From positions 1-64,000 of the forward strand of contig CAJBES010000104.1 in assembly GCA_903952145.1 (NCBI GenBank): 64,000 nucleotides of DNA, given 5' to 3'. This document shows positions 47,212 to 57,098 of this stretch, piece by piece (the stretch's first letter is position 1; each line of letters opens with the position of its first letter). The DNA comes from an uncultured Opitutaceae bacterium (lineage in GTDB: Bacteria > Verrucomicrobiota > Verrucomicrobiia > Opitutales > Opitutaceae). A program made the translations under genes and the position numbers. Below the pieces are notes generated by a model. That model ran no database searches. It saw only the letters and a program-made list of their open reading frames with translations, and was not told the origin of the DNA.

Positions 47212-48333
47212 ATGACCCGACGCGAACGACTGATGGCTACACTGCAGGGCCGGCCTGTCGACCGGCCGGCGGTCAGTTTTTATGAGATCGGCGGCTTCGA
47301 TATCAACCCGCGCGATCCGGATCCATTCAACATCTACAACGATCCCTCCTGGCAGCCCTTGCTGGCGCTGGCGGAGGAGCAGACCGACCTGATCCGGATG
47401 CGGTCGCCGCGGCTGCGCCCGGCGTCCACGCCGTACATCACCACGGCAACCACCGAGGAGAGCGAATCCCGGCTGACCCGCACGACGGTGCGGGCCGGCG
47501 GACGCACCCTCACGTCGCTCACGCGGCGCGACCGCGCGGTGAATACGATCTGGGTGCTGGAGCATCTGCTCAAGGATGTGGACGACCTGAAGGCCTACCT
47601 GGAACTCCCGGACGAGGCCCTGGCCGAGGAGGTGGACGTGGCCGACCTTCACGCGGACGACAAAATACTCGGCGACCGCGGCATCGTGATGGTGGACACG
47701 CCGGATCCGCTCTGCCTGGCGGCGGCCCTGTTCTCGATGGAGGATTACGTGGTCGTCGCCTTCACCGAGCCCGGCCTGTTTCACCGCTTGCTGGAGAAAC
47801 TGGCCCGGGTGCTCCACCGCCGCACGGAAATCGTGGCGCGGGAGTTTCCCGGCCGCCTCTGGCGGATCTACGGGCCGGAGTACGCCTCCGAACCCTTCCT
47901 GCCCAACCGTCTGTTCGAGGAATACGTGATTCGCTACACCGGGCCGATGGTCGGGCTGATCCAGCGCTACGGCGGGTTTGCGCGTATCCACTGCCATGGG
48001 CACATCCGCCATCTGCTGCGGCACTTCGTGGGCATGGGCGCCACGGCCACCGACCCCATCGAACCGCCGCCCCAGGGTGACATCACACTCGCCGAGGTGC
48101 GCCGCGACTACGGCAAGGACCTGGTTCTCTTCGGCAACCTCGAGATCGCCGATATCGAGAACCTGAGCCCGCCGCAATTCGAGCGGGTCGTGGCGCAAAC
48201 GTTGCGCGAGGGTACCGCGGGCGAAGGCCGGGGCTTTGTTCTCCTGCCCTCCGCCGGACCCTATGGCCGCACCATCACGCCCACGACGCTGGCCAACTAC
48301 GAAACGATGGTGCGGCTGGTGAACCGCGGGTAG
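47212..48333 (+). CDS. Uroporphyrinogen decarboxylase family protein
   Basis: MTRRERLMATLQGRPVDRPAVSFYEIGG; IHCHGHIRHLLRHFVGMGATATDPIEPPPQGDITLAEVRRDYGKDLVLFGNLE. Confidence 0.85.
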   Translation: MTRRERLMATLQGRPVDRPAVSFYEIGGFDINPRDPDPFNIYNDPSWQPLLALAEEQTDLIRMRSPRLRPASTPYITTATTEESESRLTRTTVRAGGRTLTSLTRRDRAVNTIWVLEHLLKDVDDLKAYLELPDEALAEEVDVADLHADDKILGDRGIVMVDTPDPLCLAAALFSMEDYVVVAFTEPGLFHRLLEKLARVLHRRTEIVAREFPGRLWRIYGPEYASEPFLPNRLFEEYVIRYTGPMVGLIQRYGGFARIHCHGHIRHLLRHFVGMGATATDPIEPPPQGDITLAEVRRDYGKDLVLFGNLEIADIENLSPPQFERVVAQTLREGTAGEGRGFVLLPSAGPYGRTITPTTLANYETMVRLVNRG

Positions 48334-48360
48334 GTCCGGCAGGCGCCCCAAGGTTTATGC

Positions 48361-48374
48361 GCGAGCAAGCTCGC
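48361..48374. repeat. REP-like hairpin GCGAGC-AA-GCTCGC
   Basis: Perfect 6-bp arms immediately after the UroD gene. Confidence 0.45.
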
Positions 48375-48443
48375 TGCCCATGTGTAGCCGTCGCGCTTGG
48401 CAAAATCGAAAATGCTCTGACGCGCTGCCGCTGATCGAGACGC

Positions 48444-48468
48444 GGCGGATTGGGATAATCCGCCCTAC
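48444..48468 (-). repeat. REP-like element GTAG + GGCGGATT-ATCCC-AATCCGCC
   Basis: GTAG head followed by an 8-bp stem hairpin; same architecture as the 28484 arms. Confidence 0.6.
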
Positions 48469-48736
48469 CTCGTTCCAAGCCAAAGCGCGAGCGCCCATCG
48501 TCGTCGCCTCAGCCGGAGTGGTGGCGCAAGCCGCCATAGTCCGGCTCGCCCGGCCCACTGTTCCTCCAGGCCAACCAGCTGTTACCCGACGGTTCGGAGC
48601 CACTGTTGCGCACCGTGCTTGCGCAGGGCGTCGGGCCGACTACCTCGTTTGCAACGCTGGCGTTTTTTGACATGCCTTTGCCTAATTCCAGTCGCGCAAA
48701 GTGGGTCAAAACCCTAGGCACCCTAGACCGATTTCC

Positions 48737-49948
48737 ATGAGCACAACACTGATCTCCAACGCCCGCATCGTCTACCCGGGAAAACAAATCGTCCCGGGCC
48801 GGCTGCTGTTGCAGGGCGGGCTTATCGCCGCGATTGATCCCGCCCCGGCCGCGGTTCCTGCGAATGCTACGCGCATCGACGCCAGCGGTCGGTTGCTCAC
48901 GCCCGGCCTGATCGACATCCACACGCACGGCGTCGGTCATTTTCTTTACGAAGCCTCCCCCGCACAATTGTGTGCCGGGCTCCCATTCGTCGCACGCTTT
49001 GGCACCACAGGCGTCCTTCCCACCCTGTATCGTGTCATGAACCGCCCTTCACTGCCGCTACTGGCGCGGCTTTCCCAGGCACTGGACTCGGTCCGGGGCG
49101 TCGCCGTGCCGGGCTGGCATCTCGAGGGTCCATTCCTTAAGCTTCCCGGCGCCGGTGCCGACACGATTCCCGGAGATCTTGTGCTGCTCGAGGAGATTAT
49201 CGCGGCCACGGGCGGCAGAACACGCGCGATGTCCATCAGCCCGGACACCCCCAACATCATTCCGATCATCGAATACCTGGTCGGACACGCCATCATTCCT
49301 TTCATCACCCACACCCACGCATCTGTGGCGGAAACGGAGCGCGCCATCGACGCCGGTGCGTGTCACGCGACGCATTTTTACGACGTGTTCCCGATACCGG
49401 ATGTTACGGAACCCGGCGTGCGCCCCTGCGGCGCGGTTGAGGCGATCCTGGCCGATCCACGCTGCATGGTTGATTTTGTCTGCGACGGCGTGCATGTCGC
49501 GCCGGTTGCGGTTCGCGTAGCGCTCGCGGCCAAAAGGTTCGCCGGTGTCATCCTCATAACCGACTCCAACATCGGCGCCGGCCTGCCCGACGGAATCTAC
49601 CCCACCACCTTCGGCTTTCCCGTGAAAGTCGCGGCTGGCAACGCTGCGCGCATCCACGACCCCGCCCACAAAAATCACGGCGCGCTGGCTGGCAGCGCGC
49701 TCACCATGAACATCGGCATCGCCAACTTGCACCGCTGGCTGAAAATCCCGCCAGAGCAAATCTGGGCGATGGGCACGGCCAATCCCGCGCACCTGCTGGG
49801 GTTGCGCGGCAAGGGTGTGATCGAACCGGGCGCCGACGCTGACGTCGTGGTTTGGAACACGGACTTTACGCCCGCATATACGTGGGTCGCCGGCGAACTC
49901 GTGTTCAGCGCGGCTGGCTCCACCATGAGCCCACGGTTCGATCCTTGA
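48737..49948 (+). CDS. nagA: N-acetylglucosamine-6-phosphate deacetylase
   Basis: LLTPGLIDIHTHGVGHFLYE; WHLEGPFLKLPGAG; ATHFYDVFPI; LAGSALTMNIGIANL; NPAHLLGLRGKGVIEPGADADVVVW. Confidence 0.85.
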   Translation: MSTTLISNARIVYPGKQIVPGRLLLQGGLIAAIDPAPAAVPANATRIDASGRLLTPGLIDIHTHGVGHFLYEASPAQLCAGLPFVARFGTTGVLPTLYRVMNRPSLPLLARLSQALDSVRGVAVPGWHLEGPFLKLPGAGADTIPGDLVLLEEIIAATGGRTRAMSISPDTPNIIPIIEYLVGHAIIPFITHTHASVAETERAIDAGACHATHFYDVFPIPDVTEPGVRPCGAVEAILADPRCMVDFVCDGVHVAPVAVRVALAAKRFAGVILITDSNIGAGLPDGIYPTTFGFPVKVAAGNAARIHDPAHKNHGALAGSALTMNIGIANLHRWLKIPPEQIWAMGTANPAHLLGLRGKGVIEPGADADVVVWNTDFTPAYTWVAGELVFSAAGSTMSPRFDP

Positions 49949-50027
49949 GCTGTCTGCACCACTTGGTCGAAATTGCCCCGGTCCCGCCCCTCGGCCCACT
50001 CGAGAAGATCCGACCAGATTTTTTCCC

Positions 50028-50297
50028 ATGACGATGAATCTTTACTATGATTCCCTGCGCAAATGTAACGGTGCCGACGGTTATGTCATCGTCCGCAGCT
50101 AGTTCACCCCGGAGATATTTCGCGAACCCCAAGCACAGCTCGCTCGCTACAAGGACAGCCTGAAGAACCAACTGGCGAAGCGCGGTATCGCCGTCTCGTC
50201 GTAGGGCCGCGTCGCCAACCGCCCAAGCCGTGCGTTCACGCTCCGCCAAGCTCGACTATCTCCACGGCAATCGTTTGCGCGACCACCGGAAGCCGCC
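50028..50297 (+). pseudogene. Interrupted ORF with two in-frame TAG codons, family unknown
   Basis: MTMNLYYDSLRKCNGADGYVIVRS*FTPEIFREPQAQLARYKDSLKNQLAKRGIAVSS*GRVANRPSRAFTLRQARL; stops at 50100 and 50202. Confidence 0.3.
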
Positions 50298-50586
50298 CCA
50301 TATCGAATAAACCAGCCGTTGCACGGTGGCCGGCAGTTGCTCCTGCAGCCTGCTGATTGTCTCCAAGTAGCTGTGAATGTGTCTGCGATATGCCCCGAAC
50401 ATCAGAAGCCGGGCCACGCGCGGCATAGCTGGCAGAGCCGGCGGGGGCATCACCCGTTCCCGATGCACGCGAACACCACGCGGCTGCACTGTGAGCCAGC
50501 CTGTCCGCAGTGGCGCCCTGATCGCGGCCGTCAGTGATCACCGGCTCACCCCGCGCCCACCGGTTCTACTGCCGGATACCCGGGCA

Positions 50587-51960
50587 TCACACGGCGAAAC
50601 GCTTTTCAGCATAAATTGCCACCGTGGACGACTGTGGCTCTGCCACGCGGTCGCTGTGCACCATTGCGAGGAGAGCGTCTGGCAGACTGTGAAAATATCC
50701 CACAGCAACTGCGGCAAATGCCGCCGCCCCAAGGCAGGCGCGCTCGTGGCACCTCGGAGCGATGATGGTGGCATCAAGCATGTCAGCGTTGATCTGCAGC
50801 CACGTGCTGCTCCGCGCACCGCCTCCGGTGGCGATCACCCGTCGCACAACGCGTTTCCCCTGCACCCGGCGCAACAACGTTCGGTGTGTCGCGCTGATCC
50901 GCTCCATCAGGCTGCGCACGATCGCGCCATGCCGCCGGCTCGCATCCGCCGGAGCCACGGATTCTGGCGGCGTGCCCGGCGGCACCAGGGCCACCAAGTC
51001 CACCAACTGGGCAATACTCAGGTGCGGGGCAGAATGCCGCTGATAAGCTTCGAGCTGGTTGGCCCCCGCCGGATCAAAGGCCAGCCGATAGAACCGGCCG
51101 TCCACGTGCGGACCATGGTAACAATCCGCCACCGGCTCAACCGTGTCCACCAGCATCAGCGCGGCTAGGACGGTGCCCGTGGAGATGCTCGCATCGGCCA
51201 GCCGCTCAAGACCGGATCCGATCGCCGCCATGTGATGGTCCAACCCGCCCACCGCAAAACACACCCCTGGCGGCAGGCCCAATAACTCCAGCGCGCGCGG
51301 CACGGTCCGACCACACGTTGTCCCTGGCCGCAGCGGACGAGATAGCGAGGTGCGCGGCACATCAAAGAACTCCAGCGCCTCCGGCCACCACCCGCCACCG
51401 GCGGTCGAATACAAACCCGTGAACGCAGCCGTGCTGGCGTCACCCGCCGGTTCGCCGGTGAGTGAGAAGGTGAAATAGTCGGAAAGTGTCATTACCCGTG
51501 TCGCCCGGCGCCAGACGTCGGGCTGGTGTTGCTGCAACCAGCGCCACTTGGCTGGCGCGCACTCCGCCGTCAGACCGGCGAAGCCGGTGGTGCGGCGGAA
51601 CCGCTCCGAGTCCCCGAATTTCCCTACCGCCGGCTCCAGGGGATGCGCCCGGCGGTCGGTCCAGATCACCAGCGGCGTCAGTGGCCCGCCGTAGCGGTCG
51701 AGCAGCACAAAGGTGTTGGCCTGCGACGCATACGACAAACCCGCGATATCGCTGCCGCTCGCGCCGGCCTGCGCGAGTGCGTCGGCCAGGGCCGTCCGCA
51801 ACAGGCGCCAGAAGTCCTCCACCGGCAGCTCGCTCCACCCGGGCTCCGGTGAGCGTTTGTCGACCGCCACACGCCCCAGCCCGCGCAGCGCACCGGTTGG
51901 GTCAAACAACCCCACCTTGAAATAGGAGGTGCCAAAATCGAGGCCCAGCAGCAGTGCCAT
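50587..51960 (-). CDS. FGGY-family carbohydrate kinase
   Basis: LLLGLDFGTSYFKVGLFDPTG; PLVIWTDRRAHPLE; ISTGTVLAALML; RVIATGGGARSSTWLQINADMLDATI. Confidence 0.9.
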   Translation of the reverse strand: MALLLGLDFGTSYFKVGLFDPTGALRGLGRVAVDKRSPEPGWSELPVEDFWRLLRTALADALAQAGASGSDIAGLSYASQANTFVLLDRYGGPLTPLVIWTDRRAHPLEPAVGKFGDSERFRRTTGFAGLTAECAPAKWRWLQQHQPDVWRRATRVMTLSDYFTFSLTGEPAGDASTAAFTGLYSTAGGGWWPEALEFFDVPRTSLSRPLRPGTTCGRTVPRALELLGLPPGVCFAVGGLDHHMAAIGSGLERLADASISTGTVLAALMLVDTVEPVADCYHGPHVDGRFYRLAFDPAGANQLEAYQRHSAPHLSIAQLVDLVALVPPGTPPESVAPADASRRHGAIVRSLMERISATHRTLLRRVQGKRVVRRVIATGGGARSSTWLQINADMLDATIIAPRCHERACLGAAAFAAVAVGYFHSLPDALLAMVHSDRVAEPQSSTVAIYAEKRFAV

Positions 51961-51973
51961 GGGACGTTAAAGG

Positions 51974-53317
51974 CTATTCCTCGGTCGCCAGCAAGGCGAG
52001 CGTCGCCTCGACCATGCGCCGGCCGTTTTCCGGACCGAACAGGGCGTTCGTTGCCTCATATGCGCCACAGGCCGCCGCCTCGGGCGTGGCGATATAGCCC
52101 TGCAGCTCACCGTTCGCGAGCGTGATCACGAAGGTGCTCGGTCTGCCGGCCTTCACCTCGAGGGCATACTCCACAAAGAACTCGCCGGGCCACAGCACGA
52201 ATTGCCAGACGCCGAGTTCGATCAGCTGGATCTCCGCCGGCGTGCAGCCGTGCGCCGCCGCCTCCAGCCGTCCATCCGCGGCCGCACGAGCCAGCGCCAC
52301 CGTTTCCTCCGCCCCAAACCAGTCACACTCGGCCGTGCGCACCGCCGTCCGCGGAGCCTGCGCTGAACGCAGGGACGCAAAGCGCGTCCTCGCCTCGTGC
52401 GCCCGGGCCTCGGCGGCAGCAAGCGGCGGCAGCGTCCGCAGTTGCAGCGCCACCTGGACGCTCCGCGTGCGCAGCGGCAGTGTCCGCGTGAAGACGATGC
52501 CCGGCATCACTCCGGCGATGGACGCCCCGAGCCTTTCCCCGAGTCGCCGGGCCTCGGCAAAGGTGTTCTCCCGGGTGACGTGGCGCGGGCTCTGATTTCC
52601 CGAGGCGCCATTATGGTAGAGAATGGGACAATCCTGCGGCAGCATTCCCTGGGTCCGCAAATACTGCCGGGTAAAATGGGGGAAATCGGCGCTGATCAGC
52701 GTCGAATCCTCGTGCAGCACGGTGGGGTGCATCGCATAGGCCACCATGCAGGCCAGGGGCCGGTGGTCCGCCACCGCCCGCACCACCAGCACCGGAACCT
52801 CAGGATCAGCCGGACCGGCCGGATCGTGGCGGTTCGTGCCCACGCCCTTCGCAGTGGCGACCGCCAGACCCGCCTCGGCGGGTCTGGCGGACCGGACCGC
52901 CGCGCAACCCGCCTCCACCATGCCGTCGGCCACCCGTTGCACGTAATTGGGATCGGCTTTCGGCACCACCGGGTCGGTGCTGTTGCTCAGGCAGTCGGCC
53001 ATCACCGGGCCCGAATGCGTATGGGTTGCCGTGAGGGCAATCGCACCCACGGGCACGCCGGTCTGGAGGCTGATGCGACGGCGCACTTCGTGGGCGAGTT
53101 GTTGCCCGACGAAGATCAGATCGTTCGCGATCAAGAGAACCTGCCCGTCTCCGTGACGCAGGAAAAGTGCCGCCGCTTCCAGCCGGTCGTGCACCCCGGT
53201 GCTGAGGCGCGGCACATGCGGGTAGCCAAAAAGAAAAACACTGGCCTGGGGCGTAAGATCAGCCGTGGCGGCACCCGCCCACAGGGTGGCGGCCGCGGGA
53301 TTGGAGGTGGGCGGCAT
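51974..53317 (-). CDS. Neutral/alkaline non-lysosomal ceramidase N-terminal-like protein
   Basis: LWAGAATADLTPQASVFLFGYPHVPRLSTGVHDRLEAAALFL; IALTATHTHSGPVM; YHNGASGNQSPRHV. Confidence 0.8.
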   Translation of the reverse strand: MPPTSNPAAATLWAGAATADLTPQASVFLFGYPHVPRLSTGVHDRLEAAALFLRHGDGQVLLIANDLIFVGQQLAHEVRRRISLQTGVPVGAIALTATHTHSGPVMADCLSNSTDPVVPKADPNYVQRVADGMVEAGCAAVRSARPAEAGLAVATAKGVGTNRHDPAGPADPEVPVLVVRAVADHRPLACMVAYAMHPTVLHEDSTLISADFPHFTRQYLRTQGMLPQDCPILYHNGASGNQSPRHVTRENTFAEARRLGERLGASIAGVMPGIVFTRTLPLRTRSVQVALQLRTLPPLAAAEARAHEARTRFASLRSAQAPRTAVRTAECDWFGAEETVALARAAADGRLEAAAHGCTPAEIQLIELGVWQFVLWPGEFFVEYALEVKAGRPSTFVITLANGELQGYIATPEAAACGAYEATNALFGPENGRRMVEATLALLATEE

Positions 53318-53424
53318 GGGAGAACTCCCAATCGTGCGGTTCCAGCACCGCGTGTAAATGTTATATTTTGTTCTATATTCTATTTATTTGACATCCTAAA
53401 TCATTTTCCTGCCCACTCCCGACC

Positions 53425-54201
53425 GTGAGAAATCTGCCTTCCGCCGCCCGTCAGGCCCAGATCCGCGAACAGTTCGCCGCGCGGCCGGGCGTGTCCGTCT
53501 CGGAGCTGGCGCGCCAATTCGGCGTCTGCGTGATGACGATTCGCCGGGATCTCACGGCACTCGAGGGCAAGTCGCATATTCAGCGCACGCACGGCGGGGC
53601 GGTGCTCACCGAGCGGATGATGCTGGAATTCGACTACCGCGATCGCCGTGGATACCAACGGGCAGCCAAGCAAGCCATCGCGCGGGAAGCCCGGAAGCTT
53701 GTTCAGCCCGGCCAGCGCCTGATCCTCGACACCGGGACCACCACTCTCGAACTCGCCGCTCTGCTGAAGGACGGCAAGGACCTGACCGTCATCACCCCGA
53801 GTCTGGCGGTTGCGTCCGAGTTGCAGCACGCTCCGGGCGTCGAGGTGATTCTCCTCGGCGGTGTCATTCGCCGTGGCAGCCCCGACCTCACCGGCCCCGC
53901 CACTGAGCACTGTCTTGAACTGTTCGCCGCCGACTTTGCCTTCCAGGGCGCCGATGGCATCGGAACCGACGGCGCCATCTACAACTCCGATCTCCGCCTG
54001 GCCCGCGTCGACAAGATCATGCGCCGCGTGGCGGCCAAGTCCTGTGTGCTGGCCGACAGCAAGAAGATCGGCCTGACTGCCCTCGCCCGCAACGGCACGC
54101 TGGCCGACGTCGCCATCTTCATCACCGACACCGCCGCCCCCGCCGCCGCGCTCAGGCGCTTCGCCAAGCTCGGGACCCAGATCATCACCGTCACCCCCTG
54201 A
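53425..54201 (+). CDS. DeoR/GlpR family transcriptional regulator (GTG start)
   Basis: QAQIREQFAARPGVSVSELARQFGVCVMTIRRDLTALEGKSHIQRTHGGAV; LDTGTTTLELAALL. Confidence 0.92.
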   Translation: MRNLPSAARQAQIREQFAARPGVSVSELARQFGVCVMTIRRDLTALEGKSHIQRTHGGAVLTERMMLEFDYRDRRGYQRAAKQAIAREARKLVQPGQRLILDTGTTTLELAALLKDGKDLTVITPSLAVASELQHAPGVEVILLGGVIRRGSPDLTGPATEHCLELFAADFAFQGADGIGTDGAIYNSDLRLARVDKIMRRVAAKSCVLADSKKIGLTALARNGTLADVAIFITDTAAPAAALRRFAKLGTQIITVTP

Positions 54202-54211
54202 ATCCCTTCCC

Positions 54212-55597
54212 ATGAGCACCTCCGTTCCCAACTCCTTCGCCACCCTCGAGTGGGGTCGCGTCGATCTTCAGCGCGTCCCTCACCTGCCGGTGCCACCGCC
54301 CGGGCCGCTTTCCAAGCAATACCACGACCGTTGCACCAAGTATTTCAAGGGCTTGAGTGCACAGGTTAAGCTGTTCCCGGTGTCCTTTGAATCCGGCCAA
54401 GGCTGCGTGCTGAAGGACGTCGATGGCAATGAATACATCGATTTTTCGTCCGGCATCTACGTCACCACGCTCGGCCATTGTCATCCGAAAATTTCCGAAG
54501 CCATCGCCCGGGCTGCGTCGCAGCTGATGAATGCGCATGACTTCACCACGCCGGTTAAAACCGCCCTGATGGAGAAACTGGCGTCCATCCTGCCCGGTGA
54601 CCTGAATGGCTTTCAGCTTTACGATTCCGGCACCACGGCGGTCGAAGCGGGCATGCGGGTGATGCGAGCCGCCACCGGCAAGCATGAGACCGTCAGCTGT
54701 TTTTACGACTATCACGGCAAGACCTACGGAGCAGTTTCATTGGGGCAAATCCGTTCCAGTGTATACGGCGCCACCCGGGCCCCAGGTTCCCATATGGTGC
54801 CACGACCCGACGCCTACCGCCCACTTTGGACCAAAGCGGACGGCACGATCGACACTGATGCCTACATCAGATTCTACGGCGAATACCTCGACAAGGCCAC
54901 CGTGGGTTCAGTCGCCGGCTTTGTGCTTGAACCGATTCAAGGCTGGGGCGGATCCGTAATGCCGCCGGACGACTTTTTCCCCAAGCTGCGCAAATTCTGC
55001 GATGCCCGGAAACTGCTGTTGATGGCGGATGAGGTGCTCACCAGTTGGGGTCGCACCGGCAAGTGGCTGTGCATGGAGCATTGGGGGGTGGTGCCGGATA
55101 TCGTCACCATTGGCAAAGGCTTCGGGAATGGCTTTCCCGTCACCTGCGTGGCGGTGCGTGAGCCTTACAAGGAGAGCTTTGAGTCAATTTCCGCTTCCAG
55201 CAGCTACGGAGGCAATCCGATGGCTTGTGCCGCCGCCTTGGCCTCTACTGAGGTCATCGAGGAAGAGGGGCTGCTCGCTCATGCCGAACACCTGGGCGAG
55301 ATTGCACTGCGCCGCATGCAAAAGATGAAGGCAACGCACAAGATCGTCGGCGACGTCCGCGCCAAGGGCTGTCTCATGGGCATCGAACTTGTCAAGGACC
55401 GCACCACCAAGGAGCCCTTTGACCAGGCTGGCACCCTCGTCTACCAGAAGGCCTTTCGCAAGGGCCTCGCCTGGATCCCCGCCGGCCATATCCTGCGCAT
55501 GAGTCCGCCCATCGTCATGGACGATGCGACCTTGCTCAAGGGCCTTGACCTCATCGACGAGGCCATCGGCGAAACCGCCCAAGAACTCGGCTACTGA
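54212..55597 (+). CDS. Class III aminotransferase
   Basis: GCVLKDVDGNEYIDFSSGIYVTTLGHCHPKISEAI; LLLMADEVLTSWGRTGKWLCMEHWGVVPDIVTIGKGFGNGFP. Confidence 0.92.
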   Translation: MSTSVPNSFATLEWGRVDLQRVPHLPVPPPGPLSKQYHDRCTKYFKGLSAQVKLFPVSFESGQGCVLKDVDGNEYIDFSSGIYVTTLGHCHPKISEAIARAASQLMNAHDFTTPVKTALMEKLASILPGDLNGFQLYDSGTTAVEAGMRVMRAATGKHETVSCFYDYHGKTYGAVSLGQIRSSVYGATRAPGSHMVPRPDAYRPLWTKADGTIDTDAYIRFYGEYLDKATVGSVAGFVLEPIQGWGGSVMPPDDFFPKLRKFCDARKLLLMADEVLTSWGRTGKWLCMEHWGVVPDIVTIGKGFGNGFPVTCVAVREPYKESFESISASSSYGGNPMACAAALASTEVIEEEGLLAHAEHLGEIALRRMQKMKATHKIVGDVRAKGCLMGIELVKDRTTKEPFDQAGTLVYQKAFRKGLAWIPAGHILRMSPPIVMDDATLLKGLDLIDEAIGETAQELGY

Positions 55598-55734
55598 AGC
55601 ACCCATCCTGTCCTGCCTGTGAAAACAATAAGCTGTAGCAGCCTTGGTCATGGTCTGATGGGCGGGAATCAGCCAGCACGGTCCAATGTGTCTGGCAGTT
55701 GCATCATCGCTGCCAGCGCGCACACTCCCGGCTT

Positions 55735-57012
55735 GTGAAATCCCTCGACACCAAAATCACCGAAATCCGGGCCAACGCCTCCTCCCGGGCGTTCATCCTG
55801 GCGGACGCCAAGGACGCCGACATGGCGTTTGGCGTGCGAGCGCCCGGCCCACGCACCTACCTCGCGCAGCGCGGTGAGCGCCCGGCGCGATTTTCGCCGG
55901 AAGTCTGGACCCGTGAGGAATTCGGTTACCGCAACCTGCCGGAGTTCCTGGACATCATCCGTGAAGTCACGCACCAGGGCATCGTCGATATTCTGCTGAT
56001 GTCGGCCTATGTGAACGACCAGCTGTCGGTCAAGGAGGGGCTGTTCCGCAATTCACCGGTCACCCCAGCGGCCAGAGCCAATGACACGACGGACGTTTGG
56101 GCCATCCGCCATGGCTGCTACACCCAGGAAAAATCCCACCCATTCCGGAGCGCCAGCATCGACCACATCCAGTGCGGCCAGATCGAGTGCGACCGCACCA
56201 CTGACCAGTTCCCCGGGGCCAACCTCGGGCTCTATTCGATTACTTTTGTCAACCAGCTGGCGCAGGACCGCGAAGCCCTGCGCTGGTTCAAGGAGTTTCG
56301 CGAGGAAGCCGAGCGCAAACACTTCCGCTATTTCCTCGAAGTCTTCGATCCCAATGTGGCCAGCGGGATCCCGCCCGAAAACCTGGGTGAATTCATCAAC
56401 GACAACATCCTCCGCGTGCTCGCCGGAGTGCCGGAGGCCGGCCGGCCCCTCTTCCTGAAGATCGTCTACCATGGACCAAAGGCGATGGAGGAGCTGGCCC
56501 AATACGACCCGAACCTGGTGGTGGGTGTTCTCGGCGGCAGTGCGGGCACAACCTTCGATGCGTTCCGGCTGATCCACGACGCCCAGAAATACGGCGCGCG
56601 CGTCGCCCTCTTTGGCCGCAAAATCAACCAGGCCGAGCACCAGCTCGCCTTTATCGAGATGCTGCGCCGCATCACCGATGGCCTGATCGAACCCGCCGAA
56701 GCTGTCCGGGCCTATCATGGCGAACTGCAAACCAGGAACATCAAACCCAACCGGTCGCTCGAGCAGGACCTCGTGCTCACCGATCAGGCGATGAGCTACG
56801 ACGGTGCGGCCACCCGCCGGTCGCGGGTCGAGATGCGCGACAACCCGCTCGCCAGACCCAAGGCGCCGGCGGCCGAGCAAACCGATTGGCCCACCCGCAC
56901 AGATGGTGCGCCAGATTTTGAACGGATGGACCCGGCCCAACGCCTCGCCTACCACCGCACGCGGCTCGCGCGACAGTTCGGCGAAGCCCGCCGCATTCCA
57001 CGCGATTCATGA
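55735..57012 (+). CDS. Uncharacterised TIM-barrel aldolase-like protein
   Basis: VKSLDTKITEIRANASSRAFILADAKDADMAFG; HFRYFLEVFDPNV; LFLKIVYHGPKAMEELAQYDPNLVVGVLGGSAGTTFDAFRLIHDAQKYGARVALFGRKIN; GTG start inferred. Confidence 0.7.
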   Translation: MKSLDTKITEIRANASSRAFILADAKDADMAFGVRAPGPRTYLAQRGERPARFSPEVWTREEFGYRNLPEFLDIIREVTHQGIVDILLMSAYVNDQLSVKEGLFRNSPVTPAARANDTTDVWAIRHGCYTQEKSHPFRSASIDHIQCGQIECDRTTDQFPGANLGLYSITFVNQLAQDREALRWFKEFREEAERKHFRYFLEVFDPNVASGIPPENLGEFINDNILRVLAGVPEAGRPLFLKIVYHGPKAMEELAQYDPNLVVGVLGGSAGTTFDAFRLIHDAQKYGARVALFGRKINQAEHQLAFIEMLRRITDGLIEPAEAVRAYHGELQTRNIKPNRSLEQDLVLTDQAMSYDGAATRRSRVEMRDNPLARPKAPAAEQTDWPTRTDGAPDFERMDPAQRLAYHRTRLARQFGEARRIPRDS

Positions 57013-57098
57013 ATCCCTCTGCGCCACGACCAGCGACACAGGTTCACGATGTCCCCATAAGCCGCGATCGTTGAGCGGTGCGCCCAAAAGTTTCTTTA

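Noticed and set aside
56804-57098. 5' extension of track ORF 56804..58063
   Set aside because: Overlaps the 55735 gene in another frame; oxidoreductase starts at ATG 57099.
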